In this document: positions 34,805-41,693 of the stretch, in pieces
Position numbering within the stretch: position 1 is the first letter of the stretch
Layout of the letters: every line of letters starts with the position of its first letter
Source: Jeotgalicoccus coquinae
GTDB taxonomy: Bacteria > Bacillota > Bacilli > Staphylococcales > Salinicoccaceae
Reading direction: 5' to 3'
Length of the DNA: 64,000 nucleotides
Assembly (NCBI RefSeq): GCF_014207425.1
Contig: NZ_JACHFF010000001.1
Location: forward strand, 1-64,000
Notes under the pieces: generated by a model
The model's database searches: none
Told to the model about the DNA's origin: nothing
What the model saw: the letters and a program-made list of their open reading frames with translations, nothing else
Made by a program: the position numbers and the translations under genes

Positions 34805-35803
34805 ATGACTAAAGCAATTATTGCAGTACCAATGGGAGATCCGGCAGGAATCGGCCCTGAAATTACAGTGAAATCATTTTTAAACAGTGAGGTACTTGAA
34901 GCAGCGAATTCAATCGTTGTCGGCGATAAAAAGATTATCGACAAAGCACTTGAAATTACAGGCACTGATTTACAGGTCAACGTAATTAAAGAAGTTGAAG
35001 AAGCTGACTTCTCAAGTAGTGTAATTAACTTAATCGATTTAAATAACGTCGATACAGAAACATTTAAATTCGGTGAAGTACAGAAGCAATGCGGCAAAGC
35101 GGCATTTGAATACATTGAGCATGCAATTAAACTTGCGATGGATGGGAAAGTTGATGCACTGGCAACAACTCCAATTAACAAAGAATCACTTAAAGCAGCT
35201 GAAGTTCCGTTTATCGGACACACTGAAATGCTTGAAGAACTTACAAACTCACATGATCCGTTAACAATGTTCCAGGTAAGAAGTCTTCGTATATTCTTCC
35301 TGACACGTCACCTTTCAGTGAAAGCAGCAATTGATCAGATGACTGCTGAACGTGTTCACGACTATATTAAACGTTCATATGATGCACTGATCAAACTTGG
35401 GGTGAAAGAACCGAAACTGGCAGTTGCAGGATTAAATCCTCACAGCGGTGAAGGTGGACTGTTCGGTAATGAGGAAATTGACGAAATTACTCCGGGGATT
35501 GAGAGAGCCCGTGAAGAAGGCTATGAAGTTGCAGGTCCGGTTCCGGCAGACTCTGTATTCTTCCAGGCACTTAACGGACGTTACGATGCGGTAATTTCCC
35601 TGTATCACGATCAGGGACATATCGCAGCTAAAATGACAGATTTCCATAAAACAATCTCAATCACAAACGGTTTACCATTCCTGAGAAGCTCTGTGGACCA
35701 CGGAACAGCATTCGATATTGCAGGACAAAACATTGCATCAAGTGAAAGTATGGAAGAATGTATCAAACTCGCAGGAGAATACGCATTAACATTCAGAAAC
35801 TAA
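34805..35803 (+). CDS. pdxA2: PdxA2: 4-phospho-D-threonate/erythronate dehydrogenase (PdxA family)
   Basis: 332 residues of the PdxA metal-dependent NAD dehydrogenase family: PMGDPAGIGPEITVKSF at the N terminus, ATTPINKESLKAA, the metal ligands in GHTEML, LNPHSGEGGLFGNEE and YHDQGHIAAKM, and TNGLPFLRSSVDHGTAFDIAG. In this operon it should oxidise the phosphorylated acid sugar, whose decarboxylation gives DHAP, rather than make pyridoxal phosphate. AGGAGGAAATATAA precedes the ATG. Role from context. Confidence 0.9.
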   Translation: MTKAIIAVPMGDPAGIGPEITVKSFLNSEVLEAANSIVVGDKKIIDKALEITGTDLQVNVIKEVEEADFSSSVINLIDLNNVDTETFKFGEVQKQCGKAAFEYIEHAIKLAMDGKVDALATTPINKESLKAAEVPFIGHTEMLEELTNSHDPLTMFQVRSLRIFFLTRHLSVKAAIDQMTAERVHDYIKRSYDALIKLGVKEPKLAVAGLNPHSGEGGLFGNEEIDEITPGIERAREEGYEVAGPVPADSVFFQALNGRYDAVISLYHDQGHIAAKMTDFHKTISITNGLPFLRSSVDHGTAFDIAGQNIASSESMEECIKLAGEYALTFRN

Positions 35804-35807
35804 TTTA

Positions 35808-35834
35808 CCGGGCGGTTAAACCGCCCTTTTAATT
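35808..35834 (+). terminator. Intra-operon terminator between pdxA2 and gntP
   Basis: The stem GGGCGG/CCGCCC with a TTAAA loop is followed by TTTT. It would reduce read-through into the permease gene, which has its own cre-like upstream site. Confidence 0.78.
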
Positions 35835-35842
35835 AATATAAA

Positions 35843-35857
35843 ATGAAAACGCTTTTG
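35843..35857 (+). promoter_or_regulatory. Candidate cre (CcpA) site before the permease
   Basis: ATGAAAACGCTTTTG matches WTGNAANCGNWNNCW except at the last two defined positions (C and W). It sits between the terminator and the GGAGGG ribosome site of the permease gene. Confidence 0.55.
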
Positions 35858-35873
35858 CTGGAGGGAAAACAAC

Positions 35874-37271
35874 ATGGCAGATGTTTCAACGACACAAATG
35901 ATAGTCGGATTAGTTATTGGTATTGCACTGCTTATTTTTTTAGTACTTAAAACACGCATTCACGTATTTCTCGCATTGATTATCGCCGCTGTAATAACAG
36001 GAATTATCGGAGGTATGTCACCGGAAGATACAATCGGTACTATTTCATCCGGATTCGGTTCAACACTTGCCTCAATAGGTATTATCATCGGTCTTGGAAT
36101 TATGATGGGTAAAATTATGGAAATTTCCGGTGCAGCCGAGAAACTGGCTTACACAATGATTAAATTGATTGGTCGTAAAAAAGAAGAATGGGCAATCGCG
36201 GTAAGTGGTTATATCGTTGCGATACCAATTTTTGTTGACTCGGCATTTGTTATATTACATCCGCTGGTTAAAGCATTATCACGTCAGACAGGAAAATCTG
36301 TTATTACACTTGGCGTTGCGCTTGCAGTAGGTCTTGCGGCAACACACCATGCAGTGCCGCCAACTCCGGGACCGTTAGGTGTCGCAGGGATTTTCGGTGC
36401 TGATGTTGGAAAAATGGTAATTGTAGGTTTAATCGTTTCTGTGCCTGTAGTTATTTCGGGAGTATTATACGCACAATGGATAGGACGCAGAATTTACCAG
36501 CTGCCTGAAGCAGAAGGTGAAGGATATTACCGTCCTTCTGCAAAAGAAGCTTTTGAAGAATTTGAAGATGCTGTTACAGTACGTGAAAAAGAACTGCCAT
36601 CATTTATTTTATCTGTATTGCCTATTGCAATCCCGCTAATTTTAATTTTCGGTAATACGGGAATTAATGCTTTGCAGGAGAGCGGAATTATAAATCTTTC
36701 AGAGACAGTATTATCGTACATTACGTTTATAGGAAACCCTATTATCGCTGTCGGACTCGGTCTTTTATACTCGCTTTTATTTCTGACTAAAGGATATTCA
36801 AAAGATGCGACACTTGAAGAACTGGAAAGCGGAATTAAAAGTGCGGGTATTATCCTGCTTGTTACTGGTGCAGGCGGAGCGCTTGGAGAAGTACTGCGTG
36901 CCAGCGGAACAGGAGAAGTTATTGCGGAATACGTTGCAACATGGAGTGTGCCGGCAATTCTTATCCCGTTCTTTATTGCGACATTCGTACGTCTGGTGCA
37001 GGGAAGCGGAACAGTGGCAATGATTACAGCAGCTTCAATCGCAGCACCAATCGTATCGAACATGGGTCTTGATCCGGTTCTTGCAGCTCAGGCAGCAGCC
37101 TTTGGAGCAATGTGTTTCTCTTACTTCAATGACAGCTTATTCTGGGTAGTAAACAGAATGCTCGGTATTACTAAAGTAAAAGAACAAATCATGGTCTGGT
37201 CAATTCCGACTACAATCGGCTGGTTTGTTGCCGGTGTCACACTGGTTTTAATCGATTTAGTGTTCTATTAA
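35874..37271 (+). CDS. GntP-family gluconate/acid-sugar permease
   Basis: 465 residues with about 12-14 membrane helices and family signatures: GFGSTLASIGIIIGLGIMMGKIMEISGAAE, THHAVPPTPGPLGVAGIFGADVG, GAGGALGEVLRASGTGEVI and VRLVQGSGTVAMITAAS. GntP transporters import gluconate-like acid sugars by proton symport. Its place after the acid-sugar kinase and PdxA2 makes D-threonate/D-erythronate a plausible substrate. GGAGGGAAAACAAC precedes the ATG. Confidence 0.9.
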   Translation: MADVSTTQMIVGLVIGIALLIFLVLKTRIHVFLALIIAAVITGIIGGMSPEDTIGTISSGFGSTLASIGIIIGLGIMMGKIMEISGAAEKLAYTMIKLIGRKKEEWAIAVSGYIVAIPIFVDSAFVILHPLVKALSRQTGKSVITLGVALAVGLAATHHAVPPTPGPLGVAGIFGADVGKMVIVGLIVSVPVVISGVLYAQWIGRRIYQLPEAEGEGYYRPSAKEAFEEFEDAVTVREKELPSFILSVLPIAIPLILIFGNTGINALQESGIINLSETVLSYITFIGNPIIAVGLGLLYSLLFLTKGYSKDATLEELESGIKSAGIILLVTGAGGALGEVLRASGTGEVIAEYVATWSVPAILIPFFIATFVRLVQGSGTVAMITAASIAAPIVSNMGLDPVLAAQAAAFGAMCFSYFNDSLFWVVNRMLGITKVKEQIMVWSIPTTIGWFVAGVTLVLIDLVFY

Positions 37272-37275
37272 TAAC

Positions 37276-37292
37276 ATTACAATTATATTACA
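37276..37292 (-). promoter_or_regulatory. WalR-type box, distal (ATTACA-N5-ATTACA)
   Basis: Read on the minus strand it is TGTAAT-N5-TGTAAT, matching the YycF/WalR consensus TGTWAH-N5-TGTWAH. It lies five bases after the permease stop codon, before the hairpin at 37327. Confidence 0.6.
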
Positions 37293-37326
37293 AATGTTTG
37301 ATAACTTTGAATTTAAAATATACGAT

Positions 37327-37371
37327 AAAACACCCGTAAACCTTTTATATCAAGGGTTACGGGTGTTTTAT
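37327..37371 (+). terminator. Terminator of the acid-sugar operon
   Basis: The long stem AACACCCGTAAACC/GGGTTACGGGTGTT (one mismatch) is followed by TTTT. Confidence 0.9.
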
Positions 37372-37436
37372 ATGAAATTTACAATTATGAAGCCGCTTAC
37401 TTTATATAACTCTAATATCATTAATTTATCTATTTG

Positions 37437-37453
37437 ATTACAAGTAAATTACA
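37437..37453 (-). promoter_or_regulatory. WalR-type box, proximal, upstream of the cell-wall hydrolase
   Basis: ATTACA-AGTAA-ATTACA reads TGTAAT-N5-TGTAAT on the minus strand, a perfect WalR consensus. A -10-like TATAGT follows at 37480-37485 with no -35 at the proper distance, consistent with a promoter that needs activation. WalRK control of LysM and NlpC/P60 or CHAP hydrolases is established in Staphylococcus and Bacillus; here it is inferred. Confidence 0.75.
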
Positions 37454-37551
37454 AACGCCAAATCCGTTGACTCATATGCTATAGTAAGACTCGTGGAAAT
37501 GACTCGGACAGAGTTCAATAAATATATTCCCAAATTATGGAGGATTTAAAC

Positions 37552-38505
37552 ATGAAAAAAACAATTATCTCTGCAGCATCGCTTACAGCATTATCAGCAA
37601 TAGCAGCAGCTAATATATCAGCATCAGAAGTTACAGTAGAATCTGGCGACACTCTTTGGAGTATTTCTGAAGGTTCATCACAATCGGTAAATGAAATTAA
37701 GTCATTAAACAACTTAACTTCAGAACTTATTTTCCCCGGCGATGTTCTTAAAGTAGATGCTGAAACACCAAGTGCAGCACCTGCTGAAGAAGTAGAAGCA
37801 GACACAGAAGAAAATGCTGCTACATACACTATCGAAGCTGGCGACACTTTATTCGCTATCGCTGACAAATTTGATGTATCTATGAACGAACTTAAAGCAT
37901 GGAACAACTTATCTTCAGATCTTATCATTGCTGGTAAAACTCTTGTAGTTGCTGAAGAAGCAGCACCGGAAGTTACAGCAGTAGAAGAAGTGTCACCTGC
38001 ACAGGAAACTGCAGCACCGGCTGTTGAAGAAGTGGAAGAAGTTCAGGAAGTAGAAGAAGCGGCTCCGGCTCAGGAAACTGCAGCACCGGCTGTAGAAGAA
38101 GTACAGGAAGTTGAAGAAACAGAACAGCCACAGGCAGCTCCGGCAGCTGAACCTGCAGTAACCGGCGGTAACGCAGCAGCAGTAGCTAATTCATTAGCAG
38201 CTGGTAAACATTACGTTTACGGCGGAAACTCTGCAACAGCAGTAGACTGCTCATCATTCGCTCAGCAGTTCATGGCAGCATTCAACGGTAAATCAATTCC
38301 TAGAGACACTTACGGTCAAAGAGCAGCAGGTACGCAAGTATCTAACCCTCAGCCAGGTGACTTAGTATTCTTTAACAACTACTCACACGTAGGAGTTTAT
38401 ATCGGAAACGGCCAAATGGTAGATGCTCTTAACCCTTCTGAAGGTGTTGGACAGCGCGCAGTATCATACGTACACGGTCACGTTGACGGTTACTACAGAT
38501 TCTAA
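37552..38505 (+). CDS. LysM-NlpC/P60 peptidoglycan hydrolase
   Basis: 317-residue secreted protein. Signal peptide about residues 1-25. Two LysM cell-wall-binding domains follow (about 26-69, VESGDTLWSISEG; and 91-134, IEAGDTLFAIADKF). A Glu/Val/Ala/Pro-rich linker comes next, with an imperfect repeat APAQETAAPAVEEV (about 135-215). A C-terminal NlpC/P60 domain starts AAVANSLAAGKHYVYGG, with catalytic Cys in VDCSSFAQQF and His in SHVGVYIGNGQ. It probably cleaves D-Glu-mDAP/Lys or related peptide bonds for wall turnover. TATGGAGGATTTAAAC precedes the ATG at 37552. WalR-type boxes are upstream. Confidence 0.93.
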   Translation: MKKTIISAASLTALSAIAAANISASEVTVESGDTLWSISEGSSQSVNEIKSLNNLTSELIFPGDVLKVDAETPSAAPAEEVEADTEENAATYTIEAGDTLFAIADKFDVSMNELKAWNNLSSDLIIAGKTLVVAEEAAPEVTAVEEVSPAQETAAPAVEEVEEVQEVEEAAPAQETAAPAVEEVQEVEETEQPQAAPAAEPAVTGGNAAAVANSLAAGKHYVYGGNSATAVDCSSFAQQFMAAFNGKSIPRDTYGQRAAGTQVSNPQPGDLVFFNNYSHVGVYIGNGQMVDALNPSEGVGQRAVSYVHGHVDGYYRF

Positions 38506-38518
38506 TAACTATTTCAAT

Positions 38519-38540
38519 AAAGAACGCCCAATCTAAGAAG
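38519..38540 (+). terminator. Left arm of the hydrolase terminator, split by the IS element
   Basis: AAAGAACGCCCAATCT (38519-38534) is the exact reverse complement of AGATTGGGCGTTCTTT at 40025-40040 on the far side of the IS. Joined across the insertion they would form a 16-bp stem with an AAGA loop and a downstream T tract. Confidence 0.88.
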
Positions 38541-38548
38541 TGAACTGT

Positions 38549-38597
38549 AACCCGAATAATAGACAGCTTATAAAAAGCGTCTCTTATTCGGGTTTTT
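38549..38597 (+). terminator. Terminator-like hairpin inside the IS left end
   Basis: AACCCGAATAATAGAC (38549-38564), part of the left inverted repeat, pairs with GTCTCTTATTCGGGTT (38579-38594), followed by T residues. It would stop read-through from the host gene into the transposase, now that the host terminator is split. Confidence 0.78.
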
Positions 38598-38656
38598 CTA
38601 TGCCCTAAAGATTATCTTGTTTATACTTAAATAAACTATCTGTACGGAGGGCTATC

Positions 38657-39085
38657 ATGGCTAGACATTTTACGTCTTTTGAAATTAAAGAATTGGAACA
38701 AAATCCAAATGTATTGAGGGTATTTGATCGATCTATTACGTATCATCCAGAATTTAAAATACGCGCAGTAGAAGCCCAGGAACAAGGCTTTAATCCCACA
38801 CAAATCTTCCTCGACCATGGATTTGATTTGTCTGTCGTCGGTAAAGAACAACCGAGACGATGCCTGTCACGATGGCGTCAAACATATGCGCAATACGGCC
38901 AAAGCGGCCTGGAACGAGATCAGCGCGGGAAAGGTGCGACAGGCCGTCCGGCGAATAAAACACTGAACAGTGATGAAAAATTAAGAAAAGCCGAAGCACG
39001 GATTAAATATTTGGAAGCCGAAAACGAATTTCTAAAAAAGCTCGAGATGAAAGAAAGACAGGCGAAACAGAACCGTCGCAGTTAA
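38657..39085 (+). CDS. IS3-family transposase OrfA
   Basis: 142 residues. Homeodomain-like helix-turn-helix segments for end binding occupy the N terminus (FKIRAVEAQEQGFNPTQIF, SRWRQTYAQYGQSGL), and a leucine-zipper-like C-terminal helix (LRKAEARIKYLEAENEFLKKL) mediates dimerisation. GGAGGGCTATC precedes the ATG. A -1 frameshift near its end yields the OrfAB transposase. Confidence 0.92.
   Translation: MARHFTSFEIKELEQNPNVLRVFDRSITYHPEFKIRAVEAQEQGFNPTQIFLDHGFDLSVVGKEQPRRCLSRWRQTYAQYGQSGLERDQRGKGATGRPANKTLNSDEKLRKAEARIKYLEAENEFLKKLEMKERQAKQNRRS
39034..39040 (+). other. Programmed -1 frameshift heptamer (A AAA AAG)
   Basis: In the orfA frame the bases 39034-39040 read as the third base of CTA followed by AAA and AAG, the canonical A_AAA_AAG slippery site. 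After slipping -1 the frame runs without stop into orfB at 39115 (75 bases, 25 codons). This is the standard IS3 route to OrfAB. Confidence 0.88.
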
Positions 39086-39984
39086 AACCATGTGAAACTT
39101 ATGAATTAATTGAAATGATTTGTCGAAATCATCAACTCAAAAATATGATTACTTACCTCTGTATGCTGAGAGAGGTCTCGAGGAGTGGTTATTATGCGTG
39201 GAAAAAGAATGAAACAAACAGATCAATCAGACAAATCAGTGATGAAGCAGACATTGTACTCATTAAGAAAATTTATGACACTGAGAAAGGTAAAGTCGGG
39301 GCCTTACAAATGAAGATCATCTTAGCCAATGATTATCATATTATTATGAATCATAAAAAGATTAGACGACTGATGAAAAAATATAATCTAATCGCACAGA
39401 TTCGTAGAGCGAATCCTTATAAATTAATGATGAAGGCAACACAGGAGCATAAAACGTGTAAAAACTTATTGAAACGTGAGTTTGACCAGGGAGAGCCAGG
39501 CAAGGTTCTATTAACTGATATCACCTACCTGTATTACGGTAAAGGTCAGAAAGCATATTTGTCCTGCGTGAAAGATGGTGCGACTCGAGAGATTGTTGCG
39601 CACGTGATCACAACATCATTAAAAATGAACATCGTGTACCGGACTTTAAAACAACTTTCGGATGCGGTGGGTGAATTCCATCCAGAAGCACTCATTCATT
39701 CCGATCAAGGCTTTCACTATACGCATCCAGAGTTCCAAGCTAAAGTGAAACAAATGGGATTAGTACAATCAATGTCACGTCGTGGGAACTGTTGGGACAA
39801 TGCTTCAATGGAATCATTTTTTGGGACTTTCAAAGATTGGGTCGACCATAAATCTTGTGAATCCTTAGACGAACTCAAACATCAAACAAATGAATATATT
39901 AATAAGTATAATAATGAGCGCTATCAATGGGGAATAAATAAGATGACCCCGGTACAATACCGGGGTCATCTACTCACAGCGTAA
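39040..39984 (+). CDS. IS3-family transposase OrfB (DDE integrase domain), expressed as OrfAB
   Basis: The catalytic part of the transposase. The frame opens upstream of its first ATG (39115), so it is read mainly through the -1 frameshift from orfA. The DDE triad is visible: Asp in LLTDITYLYYG, Asp in LIHSDQGFHYTHPEF, Glu in NASMESFFGTFKDW, then YNNERYQWGINKMTPVQYR. A perfect 13-bp hairpin (39942-39970) lies in its last codons. No premature stops. Confidence 0.93.
   Translation, partial: ARDERKTGETEPSQLKPCETYELIEMICRNHQLKNMITYLCMLREVSRSGYYAWKKNETNRSIRQISDEADIVLIKKIYDTEKGKVGALQMKIILANDYHIIMNHKKIRRLMKKYNLIAQIRRANPYKLMMKATQEHKTCKNLLKREFDQGEPGKVLLTDITYLYYGKGQKAYLSCVKDGATREIVAHVITTSLKMNIVYRTLKQLSDAVGEFHPEALIHSDQGFHYTHPEFQAKVKQMGLVQSMSRRGNCWDNASMESFFGTFKDWVDHKSCESLDELKHQTNEYINKYNNERYQWGINKMTPVQYRGHLLTA
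39942..39970 (-). other. Perfect 13-bp hairpin within the end of orfB
   Basis: GATGACCCCGGTA pairs with TACCGGGGTCATC around a CAA loop. On the minus strand it is followed by the T-rich TTATTTATT, so it may act as a terminator for transcripts entering the IS from cstA. It encodes MTPVQYRGHL in orfB. Confidence 0.65.
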
Positions 39985-40023
39985 CGCTTTTATTCAATTG
40001 TCTATTTTATAGGTTACAGTTCA

Positions 40024-40045
40024 AAGATTGGGCGTTCTTTTTGTT
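40024..40045. terminator. Right arm of the split terminator, cstA side
   Basis: AGATTGGGCGTTCTTT followed by TTG is the other half of the hydrolase terminator. It sits nine bases before the cstA stop codon, so before the insertion it probably served both genes. Confidence 0.85.
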
Positions 40046-40054
40046 TATACGATA

Positions 40055-41494
40055 CTAGTGTTCATATGCAGGATCTTTAACTTCGGCAGTTCGTAGTTTC
40101 AGAATCGCTTTAACGTACAGATAGCCTGTCACAGCGACCGGAATCAGTCCGCCGATGATGGAGATGTTATAACCGAGGTTCAGCGTCTCAGGTGCGTACA
40201 GGAAGTATGTTCCGACTACACCTGTCATGAATAGTGCCGGAATACCTGCAATGTAATGGAATTTAGCTTCTCTTAACAGGTAAACTGTCGCAACCCATAA
40301 CATTGTCGCTGCCACCATCTGGTTCGTAAAGCCAAGATAACGCCATAAGAACATATAATCAATCGTAGACAGCAGAAATGCCGGAATGCCGACGCATACT
40401 GTCATCCAGAACATCTTAGGTGCTCTCTTGCTCTTTCTCATGCCTGCTACTGCTTCAGTAAGCATCATGCGTGAAGAACGGAGTGCTGTATCACCAGTTG
40501 TGATTGGTAAAATAATCGCACCAAGGAATGCTAATATTGCACCGGCTGAACCGAGCATTTCAATAGAGATTGTGTCGATTACGCCAGCCGGTCCGCCGAC
40601 TGCAAGTGCTTCAGCAAGTCCGCTTGTACCGTGGAAAAACGTCATACCCGCAGTTGCCCAGATTAAGGCAATCACACCTTCTGCAATCATTGCACCAAAA
40701 AACACTCTGCGTCCGTCTGATTCTTTTTTAACAGTACGGGCAATGATAGGGCTCTGTGTTGAATGGAATCCGCTGATGGCACCGCATGAGATGGTAACCA
40801 TAATAAGAGGCCATACGGGAAGCCCTTCAGGATGCTGGTTTTCAAAAGTCAGGTTCGGAATCGGTGTACTTGAGAATATTAATCCGAGTAACACCGAAAC
40901 TGCCATTATAATCAGTACCGCGCCGAAGAACGGATAAATTTTTCCGATAATTTTATCGATTGGTAAAACAGCTGCGATCACAAAATATGTGAAGATAATA
41001 ATTAAAGCGACAAAGAATGGAATCGCGCCGCCTGATTTAAGTTCAATTAACTCTGCAGGACCTGCAGTAAATGCAGCCGTCACAAGAATCATCAGTGCGA
41101 GTGAAACAATATAAATGAACACTTTAACACCTTTGCCCAGATACTTTTCTACAATTGCCGGGAATTGTGAGCCGCCGTGTCTTAAGCTGAGCATACCGGA
41201 GAAGTAATCGTGAACAGCTCCGGCGAATATACTGCCGAGTACGATCCAGATTAGAGCCGGAGGTCCGTAAACAGCACCTGCTACAGCACCAAATACGGGA
41301 CCAAGCCCGGCTATATTTAACAGCTGAATCAGCCATCCTTTAAATGGGTGCATCGGCATATAGTCAACACCATCGTTATTATTGTATGCAGGTGTCGGGT
41401 TTTTATCATCAATAACAAAAATACGTTCTACAATCTTCCCGTAAACCAGATATCCTGTTACGAGTAAGAATAGAGAAATAAATAAAGTCAGCAT
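40055..41494 (-). CDS. cstA: CstA-family carbon starvation/pyruvate-type transporter
   Basis: 479 residues with many membrane helices, matching CstA: FKGWLIQLLNIAGLGPVFGAVAGAVYGPPALIWIVLGSIFAGAVHDYFSGMLSLRHGG near the N terminus and CGAISGFHSTQSPIIARTV in the middle. Homologues import peptides or pyruvate during starvation. CAGGAGGACTGCT precedes the ATG at 41494; the frame extends upstream without need. A cre-like site lies upstream. Its 3' terminator is compromised by the IS insertion. Confidence 0.93.
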   Translation of the reverse strand: MLTLFISLFLLVTGYLVYGKIVERIFVIDDKNPTPAYNNNDGVDYMPMHPFKGWLIQLLNIAGLGPVFGAVAGAVYGPPALIWIVLGSIFAGAVHDYFSGMLSLRHGGSQFPAIVEKYLGKGVKVFIYIVSLALMILVTAAFTAGPAELIELKSGGAIPFFVALIIIFTYFVIAAVLPIDKIIGKIYPFFGAVLIIMAVSVLLGLIFSSTPIPNLTFENQHPEGLPVWPLIMVTISCGAISGFHSTQSPIIARTVKKESDGRRVFFGAMIAEGVIALIWATAGMTFFHGTSGLAEALAVGGPAGVIDTISIEMLGSAGAILAFLGAIILPITTGDTALRSSRMMLTEAVAGMRKSKRAPKMFWMTVCVGIPAFLLSTIDYMFLWRYLGFTNQMVAATMLWVATVYLLREAKFHYIAGIPALFMTGVVGTYFLYAPETLNLGYNISIIGGLIPVAVTGYLYVKAILKLRTAEVKDPAYEH

Positions 41495-41597
41495 AGCAGT
41501 CCTCCTGTGAAGTCGAATAAATGAATGAAGTTGTAAGTGTAGCAAGGCTCAGCGGTTACGTCAATGAGGATTCAGACAATTTAGATTAAAAAGAAAA

Positions 41598-41612
41598 TTA
41601 AAGCGTTTACAT
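41598..41612 (-). promoter_or_regulatory. Candidate cre (CcpA) site upstream of cstA
   Basis: On the minus strand ATGTAAACGCTTTAA matches WTGNAANCGNWNNCW at all but one defined position. Repression in glucose fits a carbon-starvation transporter; activity is inferred. Confidence 0.65.
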
Positions 41613-41647
41613 TGTGAAATGAGGAAAAAAATGGGTGCCGGCACAAT

Positions 41648-41682
41648 AAAAAAGCACCTGATCCGAATGGAGTCAGGTGCTC
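41648..41682 (-). terminator. Terminator of the flavin monooxygenase operon
   Basis: The stem AGCACCTGA/TCAGGTGCT with a T6 tract on the minus strand lies 12 bases past the stop at 41694. Confidence 0.9.
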
Positions 41683-41693
41683 AATATAATCAT

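Larger units (their letters stand above)
38541..40023 (+). mobile_element. Intact IS3-family insertion sequence (1483 bp)
   Basis: Terminal inverted repeats of 25 bp begin TGAACTGTAACC at 38541-38565 and end GGTTACAGTTCA at 39999-40023 (four mismatches). A 3-bp target duplication AAG flanks it (38538-38540 and 40024-40026). It carries orfA and orfB overlapping through an A6G heptamer. The whole element is inserted in the loop of the hydrolase terminator. It has no stop codons in the transposase, so it may be mobile. I do not assign an IS name. Confidence 0.95.

Noticed and set aside
37372-37551. c-di-AMP (ydaO) riboswitch before the cell-wall hydrolase
   Set aside because: The leader is short and AT-rich and I could not find the conserved ydaO core; WalR-type sites explain the region better. 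A covariance search would settle it.
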